IMG/VR virus record: IMGVR_UViG_3300023174_005626
Location: 45,483-109,482 of that record
Length of the DNA: 64,000 nucleotides
DNA from: a virus
Direction: 5' to 3' (one strand)
The notes under the pieces were generated by a model. It worked only from the letters and a program-made list of their open reading frames with translations, was not told the origin of the DNA and made no database searches. Both the position numbers and the translations under genes were made by a program. This document shows positions 24,706 through 33,535 of this stretch, in pieces. Every line of letters begins with the position of its first letter. Position 1 is the first letter of the stretch.

Positions 24706-25406
24706 TAAATAATATACCATTAAACAAATTTTTATTCTTAGATATTGAAACAGTTGGATGCGAATCTAATTGGGAAAACTTTAAGAAAAATAAAAAAGAA
24801 CTTTCATTTCAATTTGAACACATTCAAGATAATCTTAGAAAAAGATTTCCTGAGGAATCTGATACACCTATTGAACAATTGTTTGTAAATAGGGCTGCTT
24901 TAGTTCCTGAATTTTTAAAGATAGTTTGTGTTAGTGTTGCATTTGTTATGGATGATGGAACAGTTAAACTACAATCTTTTCATAGTGAAGATGAAGGTAA
25001 ACTACTTCAAGATGTGCAAAAATTATTAAATCGTACAGGTGATTTAGGATTCTACTTGTGTGGCCATAATGTTAAGGGATTTGATATTCCAACACTGGCT
25101 AAACGTATGATGATGTACGGATTAGAACCACCAAAATTATTACCAAGTTATGATACAAAACCTTGGGAAGTTAAAGCGATTGACACTAAAGACATATGGC
25201 AATATGGTGGATATGGTCAATTTGCATCTCTTGAACTAATGTGTGTTTGTATGGGTGTTGAGTCATCTAAAAATACAGAAGTAACAGGGAATAGAGTTCA
25301 TGAGGCGTATTGGATAGATAAAAACATTGAGGGTATTGTAAAATATTGTGAGAAAGATGTTGAAGTTTTGATAGATATAATTAAAAAATTAAAACAATTA
25401 AAATGA
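24702..25406 (+). CDS. PolB-type 3'-5' exonuclease (DnaQ fold)
   Basis: A 234-residue protein of the predicted PolB-like exonuclease family. The three motifs are in place: Exo I FLFLDIETVG (D and E ligands), Exo II LCGHNVKGFDIPTLAKRM (N-x-x-x-FD), and Exo III IVKYCEKDVEVLIDI (Y-x-x-x-D). It overlaps the preceding glycosyltransferase gene by four bases (ATGA) and the dUTPase by four, so it is coupled to both. It should degrade DNA 3' to 5', perhaps as a stand-alone repair or proofreading nuclease; the phage polymerase already has its own exonuclease. Confidence 0.85.
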   Translation: MINNIPLNKFLFLDIETVGCESNWENFKKNKKELSFQFEHIQDNLRKRFPEESDTPIEQLFVNRAALVPEFLKIVCVSVAFVMDDGTVKLQSFHSEDEGKLLQDVQKLLNRTGDLGFYLCGHNVKGFDIPTLAKRMMMYGLEPPKLLPSYDTKPWEVKAIDTKDIWQYGGYGQFASLELMCVCMGVESSKNTEVTGNRVHEAYWIDKNIEGIVKYCEKDVEVLIDIIKKLKQLK

Positions 25407-26032
25407 TGCAAGAAACTAATAGAGAAGAAGAATCTGATTTATGGAAACAGGTTCAAGAACAATTTGAAAAATTAAAATTACAAACAGGTATTGAATCTGA
25501 CGAGGCTTACCAAAAAGAACTTGATGAAATACTTGGATTAACCGATGAAGATTTTAAAGAAATGGATGAAAGTACAACGTTACTATTATCAAGAAAAAAT
25601 GTTCAAGTTCAATTGTTGGACAATCTCGCAGTTTATCCAAAATATGCTTACCCAACAGATTCTGGTTTTGATTTACATTCTACAATAGAATACACTTTAC
25701 CATCTCTTGGTAGAGCCATAATTCCAACAGGAATTAAAGTATCTTTTGATGAAGGTTTGGAATTACAAATTAGACCCAAGAGTGGTTTAGCAATCAATCA
25801 AGGAATTACCGTTTTAAACACACCTGGTACTGTAGATGCAGGATATACAGGAGAACTCAAAGTAATTGTTTTTAACACAAACAAGAATGATTTTACAATT
25901 ACAAAAGGTATGAAGATTGCTCAAGCGGTTTTTGCACCTGTAATAAACGGTAGACACATTAACTTTCAAACGGTTAGTGAAGTAGAAAAAAAAGATAGAG
26001 GTAATAATGGTTTTGGTAGTACAGGTATTTAA
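25403..26032 (+). CDS. dut: dUTPase with N-terminal extension
   Basis: A 209-residue protein. The C-terminal 145 residues form a trimeric-type dUTPase with motif 1 TDSGFDLHS, motif 2 RPKSGLA, motif 3 GTVDAGYTGEL (catalytic Asp and Tyr), motif 4 KGMKIAQAVFAP and motif 5 DRGNNGFGSTG. It converts dUTP to dUMP, keeps uracil out of phage DNA and feeds thymidylate synthesis. The extra 60 or so N-terminal residues are acidic and helical (WKQVQEQFEKLKLQTGIESD) and are not part of the standard enzyme. It follows the exonuclease by a four-base overlap. All motifs look intact. Confidence 0.95.
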   Translation: MMQETNREEESDLWKQVQEQFEKLKLQTGIESDEAYQKELDEILGLTDEDFKEMDESTTLLLSRKNVQVQLLDNLAVYPKYAYPTDSGFDLHSTIEYTLPSLGRAIIPTGIKVSFDEGLELQIRPKSGLAINQGITVLNTPGTVDAGYTGELKVIVFNTNKNDFTITKGMKIAQAVFAPVINGRHINFQTVSEVEKKDRGNNGFGSTGI

Positions 26033-26046
26033 GTTAAGCTTATTTT

Positions 26047-26217
26047 ATGGGAAAGTATTACGAAAATTTATCAACCTTAATAGAACTTATAAATAAATTA
26101 GATAAAAAAAATATTTTAGCAGAATTTATTTTGGACTGTATTGTCATGGCAAAAGACGCTCCTGACAAATCACCACATGAAATAATAAAAGAGGCGAAGA
26201 AAAAAAGACTCAAATAA
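26047..26217 (+). CDS. Small helical protein between dUTPase and glycosyltransferase
   Basis: A 56-residue frame starting MGKYYENLSTLIELINKLDK and ending in a Lys/Arg-rich helix (EIIKEAKKKRLK). It fills the gap between dUTPase and the next glycosyltransferase, and the ATG of the latter overlaps its stop codon by one base. This tight fit and the codon use similar to neighbours support a real gene. No family recognised. Confidence 0.6.
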   Translation: MGKYYENLSTLIELINKLDKKNILAEFILDCIVMAKDAPDKSPHEIIKEAKKKRLK

Positions 26218-27845
26218 TGTTAACAGTAGCATATTCAACAAGAGAACACAAACCAGAATTTATTGAATACCTGAAAAAAAGTTCAGGATTTAAAAAAATT
26301 GAAGTTATTGAAAAAGTTAATAATGGTGAAAAATCTTTATCTCAAGTATATAATGAAATTTTGTCTGAATCAAAAACTGACATAATTGTTTTTTGTCATG
26401 ACGACATTTATTTTGATACGACAGGTTGGTATCATAAATTAATGAAACATTTTGATAAATCAGATTATGGTATTATCGGAATGGCAGGTACAACTGATAT
26501 GCCATCAAGTGGTAAATGGTGGGAAGATAGAAAAAAAATGATTGGAATTGTTAACCACGAAAATGGTGGAAAAAAATGGGAATCAAAATATTCCGAATCA
26601 TTAAACAACAATATTGGTCAAACAATAATTGTTGATGGTTTATTTATTGCAATTGATAGAAGAAAAATTAAAAAAAGTTTTAACGAAGAATTTGAAGGGT
26701 TTCATTTTTATGACATCCCTTTTTGTTTTGAAAACCATTTAGAAGGTGTCAAAATTGGCGTAATAACAAATATTAGAATCACTCATAAATCTATTGGTCA
26801 AACCAACGAACAATGGGAAAAAAATAGACAGTTATTTGAAAAAAAATATAAGAACAACCTTCCATTAAAACTTCCTTTTGACCCAAAAAAAAGGCTTAAG
26901 GTTTTAATCTCTTGTTTATTTTTTAGAACATTCACAGGCTCTGAATTATATGTTTATGAATTAGCCAAAGGTTTACAAAAAGAAAATTGTGATGTTACGG
27001 TTATGTCACAAATAGGTGGACCATTGACCGACATGGCAAAAAAAGCGGGTATTAAATGCATAACATTTGAACAAGCACCAGGTTTTAAACTTGGAGATGG
27101 TGTGTGGACTTTTGACGCTGGAAATGGTGTACAAACTTCAACACCAAATATGATGTATAGAATCTCGGATGTTAATTTTGATTTGATACATATGCAACAC
27201 AAACCAGTTGCTGAAAGAATGATTCAGTTTTATCCTGAAATTGACAAAATATATTCAATTCATTCTGAGGTTATAGAATTAGAAGACCCAATCACACATA
27301 AATCAATTAAAAAATATATTGCAATTAGACCTGAGATTAAAAACTATATGATTAATAATTTTGAAATCCCTGAAAAAGATATTGAAGTTATTTATAATCC
27401 TGTAGACAACGAAAAATTCAAATCAAAACCTTCAAAAGTTCAAAACGCTGTTTTATTTGTTGGTACGATAGATTATCTGAGAAGAGAAACAATTATGGAT
27501 TTAATTGAATATACAAAAGATAATGATAAAGAACTTTGGTTAATGGGAGAAGACAAACAAAATTATTTGTCAACAATTTTAACACAATCTCACGTCAAAC
27601 ATTTTAACCCAAATTGGAATGTTGAAAAACTAATTAATGAGTGTGATGAAACAGCAGGAATACAATTAGGAAGAACTACAATTGAAAGTTGGTTATGTGG
27701 GAAACCAAGTTGGATTTATAAAGTAAATTCATTTGGAAATATTGAGTCTAAAGAAAAATTTGACCCACCTACTGATTTAGAAAAATACCATGTAAATAAT
27801 GTTGTTAAACAAATCAAAGAACAATATTTAAAGATTCTCTCATGA
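26217..27845 (+). CDS. Two-domain glycosyltransferase: GT-A (StrF-like) plus GT-B
   Basis: A 542-residue fusion. Residues 1-220 resemble the StrF-type glycosyltransferase domain: MLTVAYSTREHKPEFIEYLK, SLSQVYNEIL, then the acidic IIVFCHDDIYF motif and GMAGTTDMPS, followed by DGLFIAIDRRKI and EGFHFYDIPFCF. Residues 225-542 form a GT-B enzyme with VLISCLFFRTFTGSELYVYE and the later NAVLFVGTIDYLRR and IQLGRTTIESWLCGKPSWIY segments, the place where family 4 enzymes hold the donor. The two catalytic domains in a single chain suggest a bifunctional sugar transfer. ATG and stop overlap with neighbours on both sides. Confidence 0.8.
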   Translation: MLTVAYSTREHKPEFIEYLKKSSGFKKIEVIEKVNNGEKSLSQVYNEILSESKTDIIVFCHDDIYFDTTGWYHKLMKHFDKSDYGIIGMAGTTDMPSSGKWWEDRKKMIGIVNHENGGKKWESKYSESLNNNIGQTIIVDGLFIAIDRRKIKKSFNEEFEGFHFYDIPFCFENHLEGVKIGVITNIRITHKSIGQTNEQWEKNRQLFEKKYKNNLPLKLPFDPKKRLKVLISCLFFRTFTGSELYVYELAKGLQKENCDVTVMSQIGGPLTDMAKKAGIKCITFEQAPGFKLGDGVWTFDAGNGVQTSTPNMMYRISDVNFDLIHMQHKPVAERMIQFYPEIDKIYSIHSEVIELEDPITHKSIKKYIAIRPEIKNYMINNFEIPEKDIEVIYNPVDNEKFKSKPSKVQNAVLFVGTIDYLRRETIMDLIEYTKDNDKELWLMGEDKQNYLSTILTQSHVKHFNPNWNVEKLINECDETAGIQLGRTTIESWLCGKPSWIYKVNSFGNIESKEKFDPPTDLEKYHVNNVVKQIKEQYLKILS

Positions 27846-28552
27846 TTATTTTAACAACAACATATAATTGTGCTCCGTATGTTGAAAGGAGTCTACTGAG
27901 TATTATGTCTCAGAGATTTAAAGATTTCACTTGTTACATACTTGATGATGTGTCTACTGACAACACAATAGAAATTGTAAAAAAAACAATAGAAGGTGAT
28001 TCAAGATTTATACTTGTTGAAAATCACACCAAGTTTTACCAACCAGGAAATTATAACCAAGTAATAAATTGGAGAGCGATACCTGGTGATGAAATTTGTG
28101 TTGAGGTTGATGGTGATGATTGGTTACCAAACTCAAATGTTTTTGATTTAATTAATGAAACATACAAAGACCCTGAAGTTTGGATGACAAGTGGTTCATT
28201 TAAATATCACGATGGAAGACCAGGGTTTGCGAATCCTCCTACTCACTTCACAAATGTTAGAAAACAAGCGTTTACCCTTTCTCATCTTAGAACTTGGAAA
28301 TCTTGGTTATGGAAAAAAATTAAAGAAGAGGATTTAAGAGATGAAAATGGTAATTATTGGAGCGTTGCTGGTGACTTATCATTTATGTTTCCAATGTTTG
28401 AAATGTCAGGTCAAGAACATTATAGATTTTTACCAAACATAAATTACATTTATAACGAATCTAACCCAATCAATGACCATAAAGTCAACATGTCTAATGT
28501 TACTCAAACGGTAAATAAAATAAGAAATAAAACACCATACACAAAATTATGA
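27842..28552 (+). CDS. Glycosyltransferase family 2
   Basis: A 236-residue compact GT-A enzyme. It begins MIILTTTYNCAPYVERSLLS, followed by YILDDVSTDNT and the metal-binding VEVDGDDWLP motif, all typical of family 2. A later WSVAGDLSFMFPMFEMSG segment would contain the catalytic base region (family ED/GD). There is no membrane helix, so it is a soluble cytoplasmic enzyme. It overlaps its neighbours by four bases on each side. Acceptor and sugar are unknown. Confidence 0.85.
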   Translation: MIILTTTYNCAPYVERSLLSIMSQRFKDFTCYILDDVSTDNTIEIVKKTIEGDSRFILVENHTKFYQPGNYNQVINWRAIPGDEICVEVDGDDWLPNSNVFDLINETYKDPEVWMTSGSFKYHDGRPGFANPPTHFTNVRKQAFTLSHLRTWKSWLWKKIKEEDLRDENGNYWSVAGDLSFMFPMFEMSGQEHYRFLPNINYIYNESNPINDHKVNMSNVTQTVNKIRNKTPYTKL

Positions 28553-29196
28553 GTTTTGACACAAGTATTGAGAACATTATTTTAGAACTCAATGAAACAA
28601 AAAAAATTGATAACATACTTCATATTGGAGCGTGTTTAGGTGAAGAAATATCATTCTACCAAAGACTACAACCTAAAAACATTTATTGGTTTGAACCTAA
28701 CCCAAAATTGGTTAAACAACTTAACGAAAATGTTACTAAACAAGACTTTATAAGTATTGTATTTCCTTATGCCGTTAGTAGTAAAAAAGGTACCGCTGAA
28801 TTTAACATTATTGAAAATACAACTAAAACAAATCCTGGATGCTCTTCATTACAGAATTTAAAAATTCATGCAGAATTATATACAGACATTACAAAAGTTG
28901 ACACTTGCATTGTTGAGACAATTAACATTGATGAATTTCTTCGTGAAAATAACTTAGAATCAAATTTTGATTTAGTTAGTTTAGATACACAAGGTCATGA
29001 TTTTGAAATATTAAATTCAAGTGACATTATTTTTAACGCAAAAGTAATTGTAATTGAAACTGCAAAAGTAGAACTTTACGAAGGACAAAAAGTTGATACA
29101 GAAATTGACGCTCTTTTAGAATCTAAAGGATACTATAAAAACTACTATCATCAATTCCATAATGTTTGGGGTGATAGTTTATACTTAAAAAAATAA
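28549..29196 (+). CDS. FkbM-family methyltransferase
   Basis: A 215-residue SAM-dependent O-methyltransferase. Motif I-like ILHIGACLGEEISFYQRL, then IYWFEPNPKLVKQLNENV (acidic end of strand 2), YAVSSKKGTAEFN, and LVSLDTQGHDFEILNSSD, the FkbM signature with the conserved D-x-x-G-x-x-x-E-x-L. Enzymes of this type cap or decorate sugars. It sits in the operon beside a second, divergent FkbM-type gene, suggesting two different methylation positions or substrates. Starts in the ATGA overlap with the family 2 glycosyltransferase. Confidence 0.85.
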   Translation: MSFDTSIENIILELNETKKIDNILHIGACLGEEISFYQRLQPKNIYWFEPNPKLVKQLNENVTKQDFISIVFPYAVSSKKGTAEFNIIENTTKTNPGCSSLQNLKIHAELYTDITKVDTCIVETINIDEFLRENNLESNFDLVSLDTQGHDFEILNSSDIIFNAKVIVIETAKVELYEGQKVDTEIDALLESKGYYKNYYHQFHNVWGDSLYLKK

Positions 29197-29200
29197 AACT

Positions 29201-29815
29201 ATGTCAGTAAAAACTGAAGTTGATAAGTGGATTGCCGATAAATGTAATGAAAGGTTAATAGCTAATTACCCGTTAGACGAAAACTCTTGGGTAATTGATT
29301 TGGGTGGTTATTTTGGTGCGGCAACACAAAAAGTTGTTTCAAAATATAACTGTAATGTTTTAGTGATAGAACCCGTAGAAGATTTTTACAATATTATTAT
29401 TGAAAAGTTCAAGGATAATTCCAAAGTTATTGTTGAAAATAATGGAATTTCCACAGAAGAAAAAGAAGTTGTTTTGGATTACAACTACGATGGAACATCT
29501 TCATATACAAACACAAGTGAAATAAAAATAAATGTCAAATGTTATCCAATAGATTATTATCTGAAAAAATATAATATTGATAGAATTGATTTATTGATGG
29601 TCAACATTGAGGGTGAAGAATTTCCTCTTTTTGAAAAATGGATTAAAACTGATTTTTTGAATAAAGTTAATTATCTTGAAATACAATTTCATCCTTGGAT
29701 TGATGATTCGGTTGAAAGAAAAAACAAAATTGAAAATGGTTTTGTAAATCTTGGATTTGAAAACCTATGGGATTATCAATTCGCATTTACATCTTGGAAA
29801 AATAAAAATTATTAA
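29201..29815 (+). CDS. FkbM-family methyltransferase (second copy)
   Basis: A 204-residue protein related in fold to the preceding gene but clearly diverged. It has SWVIDLGGYFGAATQKVVSK (motif I), NVLVIEPVEDFYNII, YNYDGTSSYTNTSE and IDLLMVNIEGEEFPLFEKW, the FkbM-type post-I region with N-I-E-G-E. It probably methylates a sugar hydroxyl. Only four bases separate it from the first copy, and the fucosyltransferase gene follows by one base. Confidence 0.8.
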   Translation: MSVKTEVDKWIADKCNERLIANYPLDENSWVIDLGGYFGAATQKVVSKYNCNVLVIEPVEDFYNIIIEKFKDNSKVIVENNGISTEEKEVVLDYNYDGTSSYTNTSEIKINVKCYPIDYYLKKYNIDRIDLLMVNIEGEEFPLFEKWIKTDFLNKVNYLEIQFHPWIDDSVERKNKIENGFVNLGFENLWDYQFAFTSWKNKNY

Positions 29816-29816
29816 T

Positions 29817-30644
29817 ATGGGAAATTTAATCACAGCCAACTTAATGGGTGGTTTAGGTAATCAATTATTTGAAGCCGCCCACGCACTATCACAAGGTTGG
29901 AAACACAATAGAGAAACAGTATTCCTTCCACATTCTTGGACACCTGGTCAAGGTAGAGGTGCCGAAAATTATATTAACAATGTATTCAGAAATTTAAAGT
30001 TTATTGAAAGAGTTGAAGACACGACTACAGTAAACGAAGGACCTTTTGAATATTCAGAAGTTAATCCAGTAGAAGGAGATACCGCATTTCACGGATACTT
30101 TCAATCAACAAAAAATTGGTTTGGATTTGACGAAAAGATTAGAGAAATATTCCAACCACCTGTAGAACTTGTAGAAGAGTTCATGGGAAAATATCCCCAA
30201 CTGTCTCAACCAAATACATTATCACTTCACGTTAGAAGAAGTGAGTATCTTCAGTTCCCTGAAATACACCCAACAATTAGTATTGAATACATCCAAGAAG
30301 CTTTAAAAGTTATTGGTGAATATTCTACTGTGTTTGTATTCAGTGACGACCACGACTTTGTAAAAGAGAATTTAAATTTCCCTTCAGTTATTTTTGTTAA
30401 CGAACCTGAAGATTATAGAGAATTATGGTTGATGGGATTATGTCAAAATCATATTATGTCAAACTCTACATTCTCATGGTGGGGAGCTTTCTTAAATAAA
30501 AAAATAAACAAAAAAATTGTTGCCCCATCTCGTTGGTTTGGTCCAAGAGGTCCTGAAGCAAAAGATATCTACGAACCATACTGGAATGTAATTCCTTGTG
30601 ATTGGGTTGAGGGCGGTAAATTAATGCCGATTAAAAATGATTAA
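29817..30644 (+). CDS. Alpha-1,2-fucosyltransferase-like (GT11)
   Basis: A 275-residue protein starting MGNLITANLMGGLGNQLFEA, the classic GT11 N-terminus (an in-frame ATG at 29751 lies inside the previous gene and is less likely). The donor-site motif is LSLHVRRSEYLQF, in place of the usual H-x-RR-x-DY, followed by STVFVFSDDHDFVKENL and IMSNSTFSWWGAFLNKK, the last being the most conserved GT11 block. It should transfer fucose or a similar deoxysugar from a GDP donor. It matches the presence of a GDP-mannose-epimerase relative and a GT10-like gene in the same operon. The final eight bases overlap the next gene. Confidence 0.9.
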   Translation: MGNLITANLMGGLGNQLFEAAHALSQGWKHNRETVFLPHSWTPGQGRGAENYINNVFRNLKFIERVEDTTTVNEGPFEYSEVNPVEGDTAFHGYFQSTKNWFGFDEKIREIFQPPVELVEEFMGKYPQLSQPNTLSLHVRRSEYLQFPEIHPTISIEYIQEALKVIGEYSTVFVFSDDHDFVKENLNFPSVIFVNEPEDYRELWLMGLCQNHIMSNSTFSWWGAFLNKKINKKIVAPSRWFGPRGPEAKDIYEPYWNVIPCDWVEGGKLMPIKND

Positions 30645-31263
30645 TACAAATCCTAACAACAAAACATGTGAAATATCTCACATCCAATATACCGTAAAAA
30701 CTAACAATTATAACTTGATTGGTGACGTTATTGAATTTGGAACTTTTACGGGAGGGAGCACAAAAACCTTATCATCATTATTTCCTGATAAAACAATATT
30801 CACAATTGACCATTTTCAAGGGTTAGAACAAACCAACAAGAACGTACCAAGTGACAGTGATTGGATTGAAAGAGCATTCGCATTAGATAATCCATTATAT
30901 GTTAATAACCATAATGTACCTAAATCTATTGATGAAGTTAGAGAAAGATTTGTAGGATTTAATAATATCAAAATGATTATCTCTGATGTTCACGAATTAA
31001 CAGAACCATCTGATTATGGTATTGGTAAAATTGCTATTTGTAATTTAGATGTTGATATCTACGAACCAGCAGTGTCAGCGTTAGAGTTCTTAACTAAATG
31101 TGAATGGTCAGAAGTATTCATCAGATTTGACGATTGGCACGGTGGTGAAAAAGAATATGACCAACATGAAAGATTGGCATTTACAGAATGGATTGAAAAA
31201 TATAACTATAAATTTAACATCACTCATGGAGGATATATTGGTGGTGTATATGTAAAACGATAA
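30637..31263 (+). CDS. TylF/macrocin-O-methyltransferase-like protein (copy 1)
   Basis: A 208-residue SAM-dependent methyltransferase-like protein. VIEFGTFTGGSTKTLSSLFP is the motif I glycine-rich loop and TIFTIDHFQGLEQT the second acidic strand; IAICNLDVDIYEPAVSALEF and EVFIRFDDWHGGEKEYDQH supply the Asp residues that bind the metal in TylF-type sugar O-methyltransferases. It lacks the usual N-terminal extension. The next gene is a tandem paralogue with 3' DNA nearly identical over about 110 bases. Probably methylates a phage-specified glycan. Confidence 0.75.
   Translation: MINTNPNNKTCEISHIQYTVKTNNYNLIGDVIEFGTFTGGSTKTLSSLFPDKTIFTIDHFQGLEQTNKNVPSDSDWIERAFALDNPLYVNNHNVPKSIDEVRERFVGFNNIKMIISDVHELTEPSDYGIGKIAICNLDVDIYEPAVSALEFLTKCEWSEVFIRFDDWHGGEKEYDQHERLAFTEWIEKYNYKFNITHGGYIGGVYVKR
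31091..31202. repeat. Near-identical repeat, copy 1 (methyltransferase 3' part)
   Basis: Matches 31710-31821 with about four base changes in 110, while flanking gene parts are far more diverged. It starts TAACTAAATGTGAATGGTCA. Confidence 0.9.
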
Positions 31264-31264
31264 A

Positions 31265-31882
31265 ATGATTAACACAAATCCAAACATAGATTCTTGTACA
31301 TTAGAAACTCTCTGTTCTGTTATCCAAAACTATAATTTAGTTGGGGATGTTTTAGAATTTGGAACATGTACTTGTCAAAGTGCAATTCAATTAGCAACCT
31401 CATTACCTGAAAAAACTATTTTTACAATAGACCATTTTAAAGGGTTAGAAAAAACTAATAAACCTTTACCATTCACAAGTGACTGGAGTGAAGGGTCTTT
31501 CGCTTTAGGTGCTTGGAATGCAATAGGAGAAGATTTTCCAAGAACAATAGAAGAAGCGAAACGTAAATTATCCACAAGACCAAACATTACACTTATCTTG
31601 TCTGACATTCATAAACTAACCGAACCTGCAGATTATAATATTAAAAAGATTGCAATTTGTAATGTGGATGTGGATATCTATGAACCAACCGTATCATCAT
31701 TAGAATTTTTAACTAAATGTGAATGGTCAGAAGTATTTATCAGATTTGACGATTGGCACGGTGGTGAATCAGAATATGACCAACATGAAAGATTGGCATT
31801 CACAGAATGGATTGAAAAATACAATTACCAATATGAAGTCGTATATGGCGGATTATATGGAGGAGCAATAATAAAACGATAA
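31265..31882 (+). CDS. TylF/macrocin-O-methyltransferase-like protein (copy 2)
   Basis: A 205-residue paralogue of the preceding gene, starting one base after its stop. VLEFGTCTCQSAIQLATSLP replaces the glycine-rich loop of copy 1: the F-T-G-G-S block has become C-T-C-Q-S, which removes two glycines and could weaken SAM binding. TIFTIDHFKGLEKT and EVFIRFDDWHGGESEYDQH remain. N-terminal halves are only about half identical, C-terminal halves nearly identical. Different loops suggest separate substrates, or copy 2 may have lost catalysis. Confidence 0.75.
   Translation: MINTNPNIDSCTLETLCSVIQNYNLVGDVLEFGTCTCQSAIQLATSLPEKTIFTIDHFKGLEKTNKPLPFTSDWSEGSFALGAWNAIGEDFPRTIEEAKRKLSTRPNITLILSDIHKLTEPADYNIKKIAICNVDVDIYEPTVSSLEFLTKCEWSEVFIRFDDWHGGESEYDQHERLAFTEWIEKYNYQYEVVYGGLYGGAIIKR
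31710..31821. repeat. Near-identical repeat, copy 2 (methyltransferase 3' part)
   Basis: Partner of 31091-31202, in direct orientation 619 bases further on. Confidence 0.9.
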
Positions 31883-31884
31883 AA

Positions 31885-32718
31885 ATGGAAAAAAAATTAA
31901 TTAGAAAAGTATCTGATTGGTGGGGTGAATATGATTGTTCATCAAACCGTAACATGCCAAAACACATTCAATGGCTATCAAGAGACACCGAAACACCACA
32001 CGAAGTGAGTGTTTATGTTGATAACTACATCAAAGATTGGGGATTCAATGACCCAAAAAGAGATAAGATTGGGTGGTTATTAGAATCACCTCAAATGAAT
32101 GAAGGTACCATCAAATATCTCGTTGACAACATTGATATGACAAGAGAACATTTCAAATGGATTTTCACTTGTATGGATAGTCTTATTGAATTAGGAGCTC
32201 CATTTGTATATAACATTTCAAATGCAGTTCCTTGGATTTGGGAAAAAAACAGAGCAATTCATCCTAAAACTAAATTGGTATCAATGATTGCATCTAACAA
32301 AGGATGGTTACGTGGACACCAAAATAGATTACAGTGGGTTGAAAGATTGAAAGATAAAGTTGACTTATTTGGTTCAGGAAGACCAAATCAATTAAACGAT
32401 AAAGAAGATGGGTTAAGAGATTATATGTTTTCAGTAGCAATTGAAAATGATGACTCAGACACTTATTTCACAGAAAAATTAACTGACTGTTTTGCCATGG
32501 GTACTGTACCAGTATATTATGGTTCAAGAAAAGTTGTTGAAAAATACTTTGACCCAACTGGTGTTATTTTCTTAGAAGATGATGCTGACTTGTCAACATT
32601 GACACCAGAAAAATATCAATCATTAATGCCAGCAATTGAAAGAAATTTTGTTGCAGCAAATAATCTACCTGTATCTGAAGACTACATGTGGGAAAATTAT
32701 CTAAAAAATTTATTTTAA
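31885..32718 (+). CDS. GT10-like fucosyltransferase
   Basis: A 277-residue protein. The C-terminal half has the GT10 alpha-1,3-fucosyltransferase signature: KLVSMIASNKGWLRGHQNR, then VDLFGSGRPNQ, DYMFSVAIENDDSDTYFTEK and LTDCFAMGTVPVYYGSRKVV, where the conserved E-N, Y-x-TEK and G-x-VPVYYG parts hold the GDP-sugar. The N-terminal half is weakly conserved, as usual. No membrane anchor. It lies two bases after the methyltransferase pair and two before an epimerase, so the same operon carries fucose-type transferases of both GT10 and GT11 families. Confidence 0.8.
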   Translation: MEKKLIRKVSDWWGEYDCSSNRNMPKHIQWLSRDTETPHEVSVYVDNYIKDWGFNDPKRDKIGWLLESPQMNEGTIKYLVDNIDMTREHFKWIFTCMDSLIELGAPFVYNISNAVPWIWEKNRAIHPKTKLVSMIASNKGWLRGHQNRLQWVERLKDKVDLFGSGRPNQLNDKEDGLRDYMFSVAIENDDSDTYFTEKLTDCFAMGTVPVYYGSRKVVEKYFDPTGVIFLEDDADLSTLTPEKYQSLMPAIERNFVAANNLPVSEDYMWENYLKNLF

Positions 32719-32719
32719 T

Positions 32720-33535
32720 ATGAAATATCTAGTACTTGGCTCATCAGGGCAAATTGGAGCAGAACTTTGTAAATTTTTAAAGAAAGAAGGTCACGAAGTT
32801 TTAACATTTGATATAGAAAACGATTCTATACAAGATTTAAGAATTAAAGGAATTGTTGATTCACACATTAACGAAGCAGATTTTGTGATGTTTTTAGCGT
32901 TTGATGTTGGTGGTTCAAGATATTTGAAAAAATATCAAAACACTTATGACTTTATTGATAATAATGCTAAACTTATGGTTCATACATTTAACTCGTTGAA
33001 ATCATACAGAAAACCATTTATTTTTGCATCATCTCAGATGTCCAACATGTCATATTCCCCATACGGGATTGCAAAGGCTTTAGGTGAATCTTACACAAGA
33101 GCGTTAGGAGGTATCACAGTTAAGTTTTGGAATGTTTATGGTCCTGAACACAATTTAGAAAAATCTCACGTAATTACTGACTTTATCTTAAAGGCAAACA
33201 ATTATGGACACATTACCATGATGACCGATGGAACCGAACAAAGACAATTCTTACACGCTGAAGATTGTTCAAATGCATTGATGATTCTTTCTCAAAAATA
33301 TAATGAAATAGATAGAGACAAAGAATTACACATTACAAATTTTAAGTGGGAGTCTATTCTTGAAGTTGCATTAATTATTAGCGAAGAAATACCTTGTAGA
33401 ATTACTCCAGGGAAAGATACTGATACAGTTCAACTCAATAAAAGAAATGAACCAGACCCTTATGTTTTGAATTTTTGGGAACCAAAGATTTCATTAAGAG
33501 AGGGTATAAAAAGAATAATTAATGAAATGATATGA
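32720..33535 (+). CDS. NAD-dependent epimerase/dehydratase (extended SDR)
   Basis: A 271-residue nucleotide-sugar enzyme. LGSSGQIGAELCKFL is the N-terminal NAD(P)-binding Gly motif, and SPYGIAKALGESY holds the catalytic Tyr-x-x-x-Lys. Substrate region features are VKFWNVYGPEHNLEKSH and GTEQRQFLHAEDCSNAL, which fit nucleotide-sugar epimerases or reductases. The exact reaction is unknown; a GDP-fucose synthase-type or sugar 4-epimerase step is possible. Overlaps the next epimerase gene by four bases (ATGA), suggesting joint work on one sugar. Confidence 0.8.
   Translation: MKYLVLGSSGQIGAELCKFLKKEGHEVLTFDIENDSIQDLRIKGIVDSHINEADFVMFLAFDVGGSRYLKKYQNTYDFIDNNAKLMVHTFNSLKSYRKPFIFASSQMSNMSYSPYGIAKALGESYTRALGGITVKFWNVYGPEHNLEKSHVITDFILKANNYGHITMMTDGTEQRQFLHAEDCSNALMILSQKYNEIDRDKELHITNFKWESILEVALIISEEIPCRITPGKDTDTVQLNKRNEPDPYVLNFWEPKISLREGIKRIINEMI

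Noticed and set aside
29751-29816. Longer N-terminus for the GT11 gene
   Set aside because: The extra residues lie inside the preceding methyltransferase gene and precede the canonical MGNLITANLMGGLGNQ start.
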